A stretch of 64,000 nt of DNA from Acholoe squamosa (GCA_949317995.1 OX439040.1:76915972-76979971), one strand, 5' to 3'. Numbered from the stretch's first letter, positions 12,277-24,302 are shown. Numbers and translations: made by a program. The notes: generated from the letters alone by a model not told the origin.

Positions 12277-13836
12277 GAGTGACAGATTAGGGTAAGGTTA
12301 AGGATCACTGTGGTAAAACTTGATAGGATGGGAATTTCTAGGGGGGGGGGATTTCTTAGGGGGGAGGTTGCAAGGGGGGAGAATTCCTAGCATCAAATCA
12401 CGTGACGAAGGGACAGGGCGGGATAGTATGAGGCGAAGGGAAGAGGACAGGGTGAAAAGAATTACCACGGACAATCATTGAAATGAAGGGGGGGGGGGGT
12501 CGGTGAGGAAGAGAAGGAAAATCAGGTTATAGATGTTGTGAGTGATGACGGGGACAGGGAGGTGATTTAAAGACTTGATTAGAAACAATTCATTGGTGTG
12601 AGGAGAAAGGGAAGAGGGGAGGGCATGAGCAGCAGAGACCCGGAGCAGAGATGGTGATTGGTACCGTAAAACCTCCCGAATAACCGCAACTAGTGTAACT
12701 GAGGGCCCTAGACAGGGGGGGGGGGTCTCATGTCCCTTGTAGATTTTAAGAAATGGATCTTGTCCTGTGTCACTTAACCCTATGTCTCTTGTCGATGTTA
12801 AGAAGTGCATTTGTCCTCTTGTCGATTTTAAGTGTTTTTGACCTTTGTCACCCAACCCTATGTCCCTTGTCGATTTTAAAGAGTGGCCTTGTCCCCTTTT
12901 CGATTTTACCAGCCTGGGCGCCTTAACTGTAATGAGTGCAACATCTTTAGCCCCCATGTGAGGCTTATATAGCATTCACCCAAAGTGTGGTGAAGCTTAT
13001 TGATAGCGGCGGCTTACACACGCGGTATTATGGTAGAAACACGTGGAGCGGCCTGTGCGCCTCATGGGTAGGGAAATATTATTTATGTCAAATTGATTTC
13101 ATTTATAATAGCACCAAAATGCGCAAAATCAAGTCCTATACCTATAGCTGCACCTGAGAGTATTCAGTTGAACTCAAGGAGCGCTTATGGAAGGTGCAAC
13201 TTTTATCACAAATTACGGTAGTTGTAGGGGGATGGGGGGGGGGTAGGGGGGTAGCAGGGCAGGGGTGGTTTCTAATCAAATAATGAGATGAAACGCACCC
13301 TGCCGTCCGATTGCCTGCCAAACGATGATCCATGTGACGCCGCCAGGTCCCGGATGTGGCCGGCCCTGTCTTGGGCACAGGAACGCCGGCACCCACAGCG
13401 CGCGTGGAAAAGCGCGGGAAATGCTGGACATGACTAAGCATTTTTTGTGTGTAATTTGTAAATGTCGTCTGGGTTAGCCACGTGTCCTTTTGATGGTCAC
13501 TTCTTACTGTCAGGGATTAAAGGGTTTGCAGCAGACGCGCTCGAAACTGACGACATTTGTAAGCTGACAACTTTTGTCAGAGTGAGCAAGGATCTACATT
13601 GCATTACATTTTGGAAACCCAGGGTGGAAACCTTAAGCAAGTTTTTTTTTCTATAATCCTGCTATGCTTTTTAAGCTAACCTTTGCCACGCCATAATCGC
13701 TCAACTATAGGATTATTTTTCAACCTTAACATGACCTTGTTTGGGAGAAAATTGTATTTTGTTCATGAAAACTTGGATATTTCGCTGAAAGTTGATCCAA
13801 TAAATATATTTGTCCAAGTGGACCTGAGTACATGTA
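12277..13836. other. No gene seen; short 60-70-bp repeats
   Basis: 12725-12935 has three imperfect units built on CCCTATGTCCCTTGTCGATT. 12660-13030 has weak TACCGTAA / CGCGGTATTATGGTA ends of a possible old TIR element. The 13260-13450 patch is CpG-rich with no exon that I can defend. Confidence 0.4.
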
Positions 13837-14521
13837 GGGGAAGGTTGCCTAATTTGGACCGGCTCCTAAATTGGACCACCCTTATTTCCCCCAGTGGCAG
13901 TAATAGGAACTAGGTTCCAATGCTGCCATATTTTAGTCAATATCACTGAAGTTCCTAATAACTTCCAAAAATGTATTTTTTCTGTAATTTTATGCACATT
14001 TGTCGTGAAAAATGGTTTTTGGACCTCTTATTTATGTCACTGCTAACTTAAGCCCTCCTGGTTGCTAGGCAACATTTTTCTGTTCAAAATCCTTTCAAAT
14101 TTTTAGATGTCATATTATACTTTTAGACCAAAATGAAATTTGATAAAAAAACATTGTCATGTTTTAGAAAACAAACTATCAATGAGAAAGATGAAAAGTT
14201 GCCTAAGTTGTACCAGCTTGAGTTGCCTTAATTGGACCATAGTTGTAATATTGGATCCAATTTAGATGCCTAAATTGGATCCACCGGTGGGGCTGAGGCC
14301 TAGTTTTCTCAATTGGATCAGGTGCCTAAATTGGACCATTAGGCTTTGATTTTTAATTGCACACCATGAGTAGAGAAATTCAAATTCCTAGTTTTTTATG
14401 CTATCACCATAAAGCTATAAGGTACCATCACAAAGTGTATAAATTCTACATTCAAATTCATAGAAATAATCACTGGACAGGAAAAAGTTCTTAGGGGGTC
14501 CAAATTAGGCAACTTTCCCCC
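13837..14521. mobile_element. 685-bp TIR element with reiterated TTGGACC motifs
   Basis: Ends GGGGAAGGTTGCCTAATTTG and the inverted CAAATTAGGCAACTTTCCCC are flanked by TA (13835-13836 and 14522-14523). The internal sequence repeats CCTAAATTGGACC-like words, which match the inner part of the TIR, at about 13866, 14200, 14223, 14265 and 14325. There is no coding frame. Confidence 0.8.
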
Positions 14522-14534
14522 TATAACGCATTTT

Positions 14535-15450
14535 CCATATACTACTAGGTATATCCATGTACTACTAGGTATATCCATATACTACTAGGTATATCCATAT
14601 ACTACTAGGTATATCCATGTACTACTAGGTATATCCATGTACTACTAGGTATATCCATGTACTACTAGGTATATCCATGTACTACTAGGTATATCCATGT
14701 ACTACTAGGTATATCCATATACTACTAGGTATATCCATGTACTACTAGGTATATCCATATACTACTAGGTATATCCATGTACTACTAGGTATATCCATGT
14801 ACTACTAGGTATATCCAGATACTACTAGGTATATCCATATACTACTAGTTATATCCATGTACTACTAGGTATATCCATATACTACTAGGTATATCCATGT
14901 ACTACTAGGTATATCCATGTACTACTAGGTATATCCATGTACTACTAGGTATATCCAGATACTACTAGGTATATCCATGTACTACTAGGTATATCCATAT
15001 ACTACTAGGTATATCCATGTACTACTAGGTATATCCATGTACTACTAGGTATATCCATGTACTACTAGGTATATCCATGTACTACTAGGTATATCCATGT
15101 ACTACTAGGTATATCCATGTACTACTAGGTATATCCATGTACTACTAGGTATATCCATGTACTACTAGGTATATCCATGTACTACTAGGTATATCCATGT
15201 ACTACTAGGTATATCCAGATACTACTAGGTATATCCATGTACTACTAGGTATATCCATATACTACTAGGTATATCCATGTACTACTAGGTATATCCATGT
15301 ACTACTAGGTATATCCATGTACTACTAGGTATATCCATGTACTACTAGCTATATCCATGTACTACTAGCTATATCCATGTACTACTAGTTATATCCATGT
15401 ACTACTAGGTATATCCATATACTACTAGGTATATCCATATATTACTAGGT
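14535..15450. repeat. 20-bp satellite, about 46 units
   Basis: The unit is ACTACTAGGTATATCCATGT. Copies are almost identical; differences are concentrated at one position (CCATGT, CCATAT or CCAGAT), plus a few TAGTT/TAGCT units near the right end. High homogeneity implies recent expansion or conversion. It starts 13 bp beyond the end of the TIR element at 13837-14521. Confidence 0.97.
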
Positions 15451-16984
15451 AAATGTATAACATGTATTTTATGTAGAGCAGACAATAATGTCTCTCTCCA
15501 CATACTACTCCACAATACTCCCTACATGTGTTGAATTACATTTAGCGTGTAAATGTGATTGTCAAACTACTACTAGATAGGAATTGTAAAGACACATGTA
15601 TGTACATGTACGTGTATATAGTATACCAGACACTAATGCCCCTCTCCATATACTACTACATACATGTACATATGCCCGTATACTTTTATCATATGCATTA
15701 CCGTAATGGCCCGTTTAAACGCCCAGGCGCTCATTTATTTCAATACCTCTGTACCCTCGGCCCTTATTTGAGACAGGTGCTTATTTGAATACTGTTTTCA
15801 GTGCTTAAGGTAGATTTCAATAGCCCTGTACCCCCGGCGCTTAATCGAGAACGGCGCTTATTTTGACCCGGGCACTTAGCCGGGTCACTACGTTATATAC
15901 AGTTTGATTTACATTTAGCCGGTACATATCAGTGTTTGATAGATGTACTTGTAAATCTTGCATTACCCGATATTAATGTGTCACTCCATATACTAGATAC
16001 GTGTATACACTTTGGTGGATGCAGTAAGCCAGGCTATATCATAATGCATGTCTCTATATATGAACAAGGCCTCATGAAATCTAAATCAAGATGGAGGATT
16101 TCCTCTCAAAGGAACTGCCCATTGTCCTATTTTCTACAAACCTACTCTCCTTTCTTTCTCAGTACATGGAGTCACAACCGTTTCTATTAATTCCCTAAGG
16201 ACTTGACATAAATAATCCAGGCTCCTAAATAGACCACTCATTAACCAAAGTAAGACGTCACGGTGTTCAAATCAATTTTACGCATGACGACCATTCATAG
16301 AAAAAAAATCATCGGGTTCACTTCCGCATCTTTTGATACCATAAATCCTCGACTATAAGCCGAAATGGGATTTCTTTTTATATGAGCCGACCCCCTCCCC
16401 CCGATATTCTACTTAGATTCAGCTCATGGGACAAGCTTGTATATACGGGTTATAACGTAAATTCAATTTCAAACACTTTCCCAAAAGCTTTATTTTCATT
16501 GCCTAAAACTCAGATTCAACTTATTAGTTAGGCTGATGTAGGCGAGGTCTTGGGGCAAGCGTGGGCAAAATATTCCAAAATAAGCTCACGTAGATGATTA
16601 TAGAAACAATTACAAGTGATTCAATATTGAGGAAACAGTTCCTCTGCCATAATCCATTACCCTAAATGGTGTTTTGTCTCTACTGTTTTCCGTTTCTCAA
16701 TATTTCATTTTGAGAGTGTGCTGATAATTGGCGTGTTCTAATTGTTAACCTTTTGCCAATCGCATGATGTGTCCAGCAAAGGAAAATCGATAGTGTGCAG
16801 CAAAAATAAAAATTAAAATAAAATAGATAAAATAAATAGACAGATTGATAAATGAATAATAGATAAATGAATAAAGGCAAAGGCACCGGTTAGCAGTACC
16901 ACAGCCTTTGTGGTGACAAATTATAGCTTTTACAACTGCAAATGAGTTTTTGATGGAAAAAGTTCACTTGTGATTGTTGCCTTT
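15451..16984. other. No gene seen; remnants of TACCGTAA-type MITEs
   Basis: 15700-15895 (GCCCGTTTAAACGCCC, GCGCTTATTTGA words) resembles 56525-56655 and belongs to a dispersed MITE type. 16340-16460 has a CTCGACTATAAGCCG segment of the same flavour. No exon was seen. Confidence 0.45.
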
Positions 16985-17145
16985 TGGTCGTCATGATGCA
17001 TGGATGCAGCACCGGTGAGTATAACTTGCCACTACTGCATTTATTCAGGAATCACTGAGGGAGTGACTCATCAGCACGTCATTGGTGGATCATGCCTATT
17101 TATAGCCATGACACACTGCTCTATCAGCGGGCCTTAAGGGATTAA
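16985..17145. mobile_element. Diverged multi-hairpin TTAA element
   Basis: Contains GGTCGTCATGATGCATGGATGCAGC and CACGTCATTGGTGGATCATGCC pieces, and ends GGGCCTTAAGGGATTAA. The left terminus is missing. Confidence 0.6.
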
Positions 17146-17424
17146 CCGTTTTCAATGTCTGACTTTTGTTAATTTGGCCAATCCTAGATCATGCTGACCA
17201 CACTACTAGACCCACTTCTATAAATTACTAACGAGGTGACCATCAATCAGAAAAGAAGAAATGGGGATAATAAAATGTATACTAAAACAAAATTGTAATA
17301 AAGATAAGAGAAAATCACCTTGCAAAAATCGAACACTCTCAATCATTTTCAAAAAAAACTTTGGGATTTCCATCCATCTTTAAGTATACATGACCAATAC
17401 CATTCATTTATAATGCACAACCCT

Positions 17425-17686
17425 TTTACCCTTTAAGGGCTGTTGATGCATTAATTGATCATGTCCATTGGTCGGCATGATGCTTGAATGCAGCCCTGGC
17501 GAGTAACTCGCCAGGGCTGTATTCAAGCATCATGCCGACCCTACGGGGTAGATACACAAAGTCCCGGAGGGTTGCCATGATGCACCAATGAAGTGCTGGT
17601 GAGCAGTCTCGCCAGCACTTCATTGGTGAATCTTGACGACTGCTGGGCATGATGCATTTATGCATCAGTTGCCCTTAAAGAGTTAA
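17425..17686. mobile_element. Multi-hairpin TTAA element, well preserved
   Basis: Starts TTTACCCTTTAAGGGC and ends GCCCTTAAAGAGTTAA. It has both palindromes: GCAGCCCTGGCGAG/CTCGCCAGGGCTG and ACCAATGAAGTGCTGG/CCAGCACTTCATTGGT. ACCCTACGGGG and CCCGGAGGGTTG joints link the hairpins. Confidence 0.85.
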
Positions 17687-17692
17687 GAGAGA

Positions 17693-17975
17693 CTAATGCA
17701 TTAATGCAGCAGGCCCATTGGTTGTCATGAAACATGCACTGTAAGAAAAATGTCGCCGAAATAACGGCAGAATCCTTGTCCCAAAGTTGCCAGAGATCTG
17801 TCGTTATTTTCTCAGAGATGCCTTGTACCACCGTACTGCCACCCTGGGCTTCTTGTAAAACTCACACTGGTTCACTGCAATACAATGATGGCGGTTCACT
17901 GTTCAGTTTTACAAGGATCCCTGCTAGATTCAACAAATATTTTTACAGTGTGGATGCAGCCCTGGCAAATGTAAG
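17693..17975. mobile_element. Hairpin-element fragment split by a MITE
   Basis: The left part (to 17736) is GCATTAATGCAGC...CCATTGGTTGTCATGAAACATG and the right part (from 17951) is TGGATGCAGCCCTGGC. Removing the MITE and one TG restores the order seen in intact copies, so the MITE arrived later. Confidence 0.65.
17737..17950 (+). mobile_element. CACTGTAA-type MITE nested in hairpin element
   Basis: Begins CACTGTAAGAAAAATG and ends ATTTTTACAGTG. Flanks are TG on both sides instead of the TA seen for the 1944 copy. Comparison with intact hairpin copies shows that one TG is the duplicated target. Confidence 0.75.
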
Positions 17976-18890
17976 CTTTGTTCCAATGTTGCCAGGGAAC
18001 CTTTTTGACAGGATTTTCTCTTAACAGTGTGGCTTATTAAAAACACGGCGGGCCTGGCAAGGCATGCCCAAATTTCGATAAAAATCCTCAATACTTATAA
18101 TATGATTAACTGCACAAATTTCTTAAAGAAAGAGGTCTCTCATAGCAGGTAACTAATTAGATTCAATTATTTTCAAACGGAGTTTTCTTCAAAATTGGAA
18201 GATACCGATTTCTTTCCTCTTCTAAATTTTAAGGGTTCAAATTATATATTGCCAAATCTGTAAGGCGCTATATACAGTTAAATTTCAACATTTAGAATAC
18301 GCCAAACATTTCCAAATGTGAAGGACACACAAGAAATTGTACACAGACATCAAGACAGTTAGTATAGAGCACAGTATTGAGGTCCCATAGGTCATACATT
18401 GCTTGATCTGGCACCTGGCGTGATAAGTACCGATAACATCCAATGATGGGTGGCAGGTGTTACGTAATGTACCCAAAGAATTCTGCAGTGAATGGAGAGA
18501 GTTATCTGATTGGGTGATAATGTATCCCGGGTCAGCCCTTATCCACTGTTCAACACGACATTGACTAATTATATTTATAAGAGCAACAGCAACCACCGAA
18601 CAACAAAGGCTTTTTTTACGGCAGTAACAATAAAAATAGATGAAGCAACATGCGCCGACATAATTAAACATAATTAAATCATTTTAATGGGAACCCAGCT
18701 GTCGGTGCGAGGCTCGGACATGGGCTACAAATCACAGCCATAGACCAAAAAGGTAGTTTGGAACGTGTCTGTTGTTAATTGAAATCAGGGAAGTACCTTA
18801 TGAAAACCCGGCTCAATTCTAGCATTGGGACATATATGAGGATGGACAGATATATTTTGGATGGGGAGTAAGAACGATGGATGAGGAGGG

Positions 18891-18892
<2 letters not shown>
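17976..18892. other. No gene seen
   Basis: A 128-codon minus-strand frame at 18285-18671 has no recognisable domain or splice context, so I do not call it. No repeats were recognised. Confidence 0.45.
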
Positions 18893-18960
<68 letters not shown>

Positions 18961-19011
18961 AGACAGAGAAGAGACAGAGAGAAGAGATAGAGAGAGCTAG
19001 AGGAGGAGGAC
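18893..19011. repeat. (GA)n microsatellite
   Basis: About 32 GA units followed by GAGACA/GAAGAGA imperfect units. Confidence 0.95.
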
Positions 19012-19639
19012 AAATAAGGCAGTGTCATTAGTAAAATGGGGTTTATTGACAACCCAAATGTAGGGCAATAACTGATTTTATCCACAATTGTACCAAACCA
19101 AACAAATCTAAGTCAATATGGTTATGCTTCTTCTATAAAGTTGGCCCTTGGCCTCTGGACTGCATTGACCTATTTTACTTTTTTCCCATGGTGTTTGGGA
19201 CGGTACCTCAGGCGTTGGTCTGCATCAAAAGGAAACCTTGAGATAAAATCGCCCTCCCTGAGGGTTGAACCCAAAACTTCCAACTAACCGAAGGGCAATG
19301 CTCAAAGCCCTACCTTATACCTTCTTTCCCAAGCCACTTTTGTGTGTTTGTTGATTTATTGGCACAGGGAATTTGATCACATCTAGAAAATACCGCCTTG
19401 ATTTCAGTTCAATATCTGGAAATTCTGTTTAGATGTAAATTAATCGTTAGCATGTTTTAACAGATTTTTAGTACATGCAAAAGAAACCCCCGAGTTTTTT
19501 TTACCATGTGAGTAGATTTTATTGCTCTAGGACCTAGTACCCCTGTAGCGCACAAATTTCTTCTCTTTTTTTTTTTGGCTAGCCCTATACCATGTGTTTG
19601 TATTTAACTAGTTTTCTTCTTTTGCATTTCATTGACCAG
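19012..19639. other. No gene seen; possible tRNA-like SINE trace
   Basis: The minus strand at about 19195-19330 has a GGGTTCAACCC word resembling a pol III B box, preceded by CGGTTAGTTGG. The match is too weak to call a tRNA or SINE. Confidence 0.3.
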
Positions 19640-19815
19640 GTCTGAGAGGAGGCTGAGAAGAAGACCCAGACTTAGAACATACCCTGTACTCAAGAGTATC
19701 AACATGGATACATCTGTAGACAGCATTAGAAGTATACGGCACATGGCTATTGTATTATTGACCAATGGGAGGCATCCCTGGCATATACTGCAGAGTCGGG
19801 GGCTGAAGGTGTGAG
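19640..19815 (+). other. Unassigned candidate terminal exon
   Basis: A pyrimidine-rich tract and ATTGACCAG precede an open stretch of 57 codons ending in TGA (arginine-rich start, then SINMDTSVDSIRSIRH). The region to 20040 is locally GC-richer than its flanks and free of recognised repeats, and the opposite strand is also open for 145 codons. I recognise no domain. It could be an exon, a UTR or chance. Confidence 0.2.
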
Positions 19816-20617
19816 TCATAGTGGCGTCGGGGTCTAATGGCGGCCCCCAGCTGATAATGGCTATGTGAGCTATACCCAGGGCCGTTTCTGACCGGGCCAT
19901 TTCTGACCCTGCTTGTACTGGTGTGCATCCAAGCAGAACATGAGTTGATATAACTGTGTGTGGGCTACTGATGTGTGAGTTTAGCCCCCTTCCACCTATC
20001 CTTATACCTACTGCACTCTTAGGGAAGCCACATTTGAACATATTCTATATCAGAAAATTGTTAATATCTTAAAATGGAATGTTCATATCCTAAACTTTTT
20101 AGTATTTTCTTGTAGAAGAGGCTTTGAAATTTTACATGGACTTGATATTTTCTTTAGAAAATTTAGCACCAAAATCAGAAATATGTTTTAGTGTTGGCGA
20201 CAGGTACACACCATGGACATGGTCATTTGGACACAAAATCCATGATGTACTTTACATATTTATTGTAATTCTTCATGCTGACTATGTTCCTGGGTAAATA
20301 GATATTCCATTTTCATGTATAGCTATCGTCAAAATCATAGAAATAGTAGAAACTGGTAAAAAGATACATTATTCATGTCACTATAAAATCATCCTTGGCC
20401 CCATTATCATAAGCCATGATGATTACCATGCTGAATGCAGGGCTAGAAACGGCCACGGTCCTACATCTAGGCCTGAGGCCATAAAGAGTGCAGTCTGTTG
20501 ACGTCTGAACAACACCGCTTAGTGTATTTGAGAAGCCGACACCCAATTCAAACACAGACATGATTGATTGCATGGACTGTGGATGAGATAGCCAATCACC
20601 AAAGGGTTGTCCATCTT
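19816..20617. other. Unique region, possible minus-strand coding trace
   Basis: 20373-20617 is open on the minus strand (ends VSSPAFSMVIIMAYDNGAKD...) and looks unique rather than repetitive. No family is recognised and no splice sites are convincing. Confidence 0.2.
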
Positions 20618-20790
20618 GATCCTTTAAGGGCCGCTGATGCATTAATGCCCATTGGTCGTCAAGATACACCAATGAAGTGATGGCGAGACTGCTCGCCAGT
20701 ACTTCATTGGTGCATTATGGTGACCCTCAAATCAATCCAGTAAGGTTGGCATGATGCTCCAATAAAGTGCTGGCTAGCATCATGGCGACC
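20618..20790. mobile_element. Multi-hairpin TTAA element, left part
   Basis: Starts CCTTTAAGGGCCGCTGATGC and carries the palindrome ACCAATGAAGTGATGG/CCAGTACTTCATTGGTGC, then decays. Confidence 0.7.
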
Positions 20791-20817
20791 TTTTGACCTT
20801 TTGAGCATCTTATAACA

Positions 20818-21433
20818 GCTTAATCCAGCCCTTAAGGCTTTGCATTGCATCTGGCATGCCCATTGGTCGGAATGATACACCAAAGAAGTGCTGGCGAGCA
20901 AGCTTCCCAACAGTTCATTGGTGCATCAGGACGAGCCTCTACGACTTTTTCGACCCAACATGGTCAGCATGATGCATGAATGAAGCCATGCCAGGAATGT
21001 AGCCCTTACCTGGCGAGTAACTCACCAGAGCTACAGGAATGTAGCCCTTACCTGGCGAGTAACTCACCAGAGCTACAGGAATGTAGCCCTTACCTGGCGA
21101 GTAACTCACCAGAGCTACAGGTGTGTAGCCCTTACCTGGCGAGTAACTCACCAGAGCTACAGGAATGTAGCCCTTACCTGGCGAGTAACTCACCAGAGCT
21201 ACAGGAATGTAGCCCTTACCTGGCGAGGAACTCACCAGAGCTACAGGAATGTAGCCCTTACCTGGCGAGTAACTCACCAGAGCGACATTTATACATCATA
21301 TTGACCCTATGGTGCTAATACACTCCTTGGAGGGTCGTCATGATGCACCAATGAGCACTTCATCGGAGCATCATGACGACCTATTGGCATTTATAGGCCT
21401 ACACTCCTGCATCAGTGCCCCTTATAGTGTTAA
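20818..21433. mobile_element. Multi-hairpin element with expanded inner module
   Basis: Begins near AGCCCTTAAGGC and ends TGCCCCTTATAGTGTTAA. It has the usual hairpins (CCAAAGAAGTGCTGGCGAGC; CCAATGAGCACTTCATCGG), but the GCAGCCCTGGCGAGTAACTCG module is replaced by a seven-copy tandem array at 20994-21287. Confidence 0.7.
20994..21287. repeat. 42-bp minisatellite, 7 copies, derived from hairpin module
   Basis: Unit of exactly 42 bp starting GGAATGTAGCCCTTACC and containing CTGGCGAGTAACTCACCAG, an imperfect palindrome. Because 42 is divisible by 3, both strands stay open and give repetitive peptides; these are artefacts. Confidence 0.95.
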
Positions 21434-21654
21434 GACGTCATGCGGTCATTAAAGACCATGTCTAAATCTACTTGTTTATAGAGATCTGCCTTTCAGAATG
21501 TGTGTCTAATAGGACTTGGCAATAACATTGAATAAGTTTCTTTTATCCAACGGTTCAAGACTACTTGTGTGTAAGTGTGGATTAAATTCTATAGGACAAT
21601 AGTGGGAAAATGGCGGCAGCAGGAACTAGTACTAGGAACTAGGAACTAGGCTGC

Positions 21655-21962
21655 CTACACAAAGGACAAGGTGGCTGCCTACACAGGGGGGTATGGTGGC
21701 TGCCAACACAGGGGGACAAGATGGCTGCCTATATAGGGGGACAAGATGGCCGCCTACACAGGGGGACAAGATGGCTGCCTAAACAGGGGGACAAGATGGC
21801 TGCCTATACAGGGGGGCAAGATGGCTGCCTACACAGGGGGAAAGAATGCTCCCTATATGCAGGGGGACAAGATAACTTCCTAACAGATCCCTTATATTGT
21901 TAGAGCAGCATGGGGGTCATATCATACAGAACATTGGGGGGCAAGATGGCTGCCTACAGGAG
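21655..21962. repeat. 25-26-bp array with CAAGATGGCTGCC core
   Basis: About nine imperfect units (GGGGGACAAGATGGCTGCC then TAYACAG). Seven retain the core AAGATGGC[TC]GCC, which resembles the YY1 binding consensus. The same core, inverted, sits in the 88-bp array at 41140-41895. Confidence 0.85.
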
Positions 21963-23578
21963 GTGACCTTTATGAGTGGTATATACAAAGTATATACAGG
22001 TGTTATATAAGAGTATGTAGAGTAGTAGTGTGTACCTGTGTAATGTCTACCTGGTGTGTTACCTGTACGGTGTGGTGCAGGGGAATATGGGAGGGGACCA
22101 TGTCAACACCTGAGGACACACTGGTGAGACTGCTTACCAGCACTTTATTGGTGCATCATGCCGACCAATAGGCATAATACATTAACACATCAGCGGACGG
22201 TGGGAAGACATGTGTGACATTGGCAGGGGGAGGGGGCACTTCATTAAAGGCCATGAGAATTTAGTACGCACAGGTTTTGGACATTTTGTACTCAACACTT
22301 CCTTCTCTGGTAGCAAATCTCAAATGAAAAGCTGCACTCATGTATCATGGCGACCAATGGACATGATACATTAACGCATAATATTCCGCTAAAGGGTTCG
22401 GTACATAACGTTATGTGGGGCCTGCTTACTGTGACTGCACACAAAGGAGCTCCTTATATTGTAGGAGTGCAGCCAGCCGTGACGACAACCCCTACAGGGC
22501 CACATCAACCCCTACAGGGCCACATGGACCCCTACAGGGTAATGAATCGGTGCATCGTGGCACCAGTTCAGGAGTGTACCAACCATTGAGGATACGTGAA
22601 TGCATCATCTTTCAGAAATTGACCATCCAATTACCAAATAAAATACTAAAGGGTATCTGAGAGGTATGGAGGTGCTGGCGGGTCTGATCATTGGATGATC
22701 ATACCACACCTCCAGGGGGGAGCTTAACCCCTGTAGGGTCGGCAAGATGCAGGGACTGTAGCGGCCCAGGATTACATCCATGTGTTGTCACGACCAATGG
22801 GCATGCTACACTAAAGTGACACAGTCCCATTTATTTTATTTTTCATTTTTTTTTTCATTTCTTTAAATCCTGCTGAAATGTGTTCCACACACTATAATAA
22901 CACCATATTTAGGTGTTTGTGGACCATTTATTGTTATCTTAAGGTGATACAAGCTTAGATAGGGATCTGTATGAACATGCTGGTTGATTTTTTGAGAAGA
23001 TTGATTTTTTTTTGCCCAAACCATCTGCCTATGCCATTTTAATATACTATCTGGCTTTCAAGGGTTGAGCGTCTGGTATGTACAGGTAGTTTACCTGTAG
23101 GGTGGGAGGGGGGAGGGTTACACTTACAGGGTGTCAACATCCTAGATCTACACCTGTAAGAAGCTGTTTGCAATGGCTGAATGGGATCCAAATCCATGTA
23201 CGCAATTGGAGCATTATCTTATGACAGGGTATTGACTAGAGCAGTGCTCAGGAGGTTAGAATAGACTTGTATTATGGACGGAAGAAAAGAATAAATCAAG
23301 ACTTCAAGACTAGGTGCTTGCATGTTATAGCGTGAGTTACAGTTACTAATTGTTATCATTTATGGGTCTCCTGGGGAAAACAAACCAATGTACTGAAATA
23401 ACCTTGGGATGTACGTCAGATAAGGTGACTGTCTCCCATTGGTCATTATCTTATATACAAGGAAATTCTATATGTAAGTCCTATTCGACAGGATAGGTCA
23501 TATAATTCATTCACTGATGAGACACATAAAATGAACATAGGTCTTTGTACACATTTATATCTATCTAGTATCGTATTA
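21963..23578. other. No gene seen; hairpin-element fragments
   Basis: Fragments of the multi-hairpin family lie at about 22113-22198 (CTGGTGAGACTGCTTACCAG hairpin), 22329-22401 and 22690-22815. 22480-22540 is a short direct repeat of AACCCCTACAGGGCCACAT. The remainder is spacer. Confidence 0.55.
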
Positions 23579-23915
23579 CAGGGGCGTAGGAAAAGGGGGG
23601 GCCAGGGGGGCCTTGGCCCCCCCAATCATGAAGGAGGTGGGGCCTGAGTATGTCTGGGCCCCCCCAATATTTTCCAAGAACTCATAAACACAATGGAAAA
23701 GAAGCTAAAACTTTACATCTTAAATTAGATTATTATGGTGATGTCATAGGGAAAATGGGGGTCAGATCCAAAATTTACCAAAAGTTACTTTTCTATATGA
23801 ATTCTATATACGCATTATATAGACGCCATCACGCATCAGCCGACAATTCAAGGTGGTCGCGACGGTGCCCTCGCTGGGCCCCCCCCCCAATGAAGATTTG
23901 CTTCCTACGCCTCAG
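23579..23915. mobile_element. 337-bp TIR element, CAGGGGCGTAGGAA ends
   Basis: Left end CAGGGGCGTAGGAA and right end TTCCTACGCCTCAG form an inverted pair. TATTA occurs on both sides (23574-23578 and 23916-23920). G and C homopolymers lie just inside each end. CAGGGGCG termini are typical of hAT-like MITEs, but the flanking duplication is shorter than 8 bp. Confidence 0.6.
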
Positions 23916-24302
23916 TATTATCAAATAAAACTGAATATTTGAGGGGTTCCTACTGATGGGATGTAGCCTATACCTGACCACGTGTTGGCAATGTTTGGCC
24001 GCAGCTAACCACCATATGACGTAGCAGACGCTTAACTGTAAAGGGAACGTTCAAGAATTAGGTCACTGCTTAGGGGGTGGGGGGGGGATCTTTGGGTTCC
24101 TTTATATATTCCATACAAAAACAGTGACAAAGGAGTGGGTGGGTCCTGAAAAATGCCTAAATACCAGTGACATAATTGTTGAACGTTCCCTAACTCACGC
24201 TATATGAAGCATGCCCCTCCCATACCCATACTCCACATCTATACTCTCATTATTAGTACATGTATGACCAATATCTACCCCATGCTGCACCGTCAAGTAG
24301 GG

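Noticed and set aside
18285-18671. 128-codon minus-strand frame
   Set aside because: No domain, no codon-use or splice support, and AT-rich surroundings; probably chance.
19195-19330. Possible tRNA or tRNA-derived SINE on the minus strand
   Set aside because: A GGGTTCAACCC word resembles a B box, but no A box or cloverleaf could be laid out convincingly.
20939-21318. Repetitive 112-codon frames on both strands
   Set aside because: Caused by a 42-bp tandem unit whose length is a multiple of three and which lacks stops in these frames.
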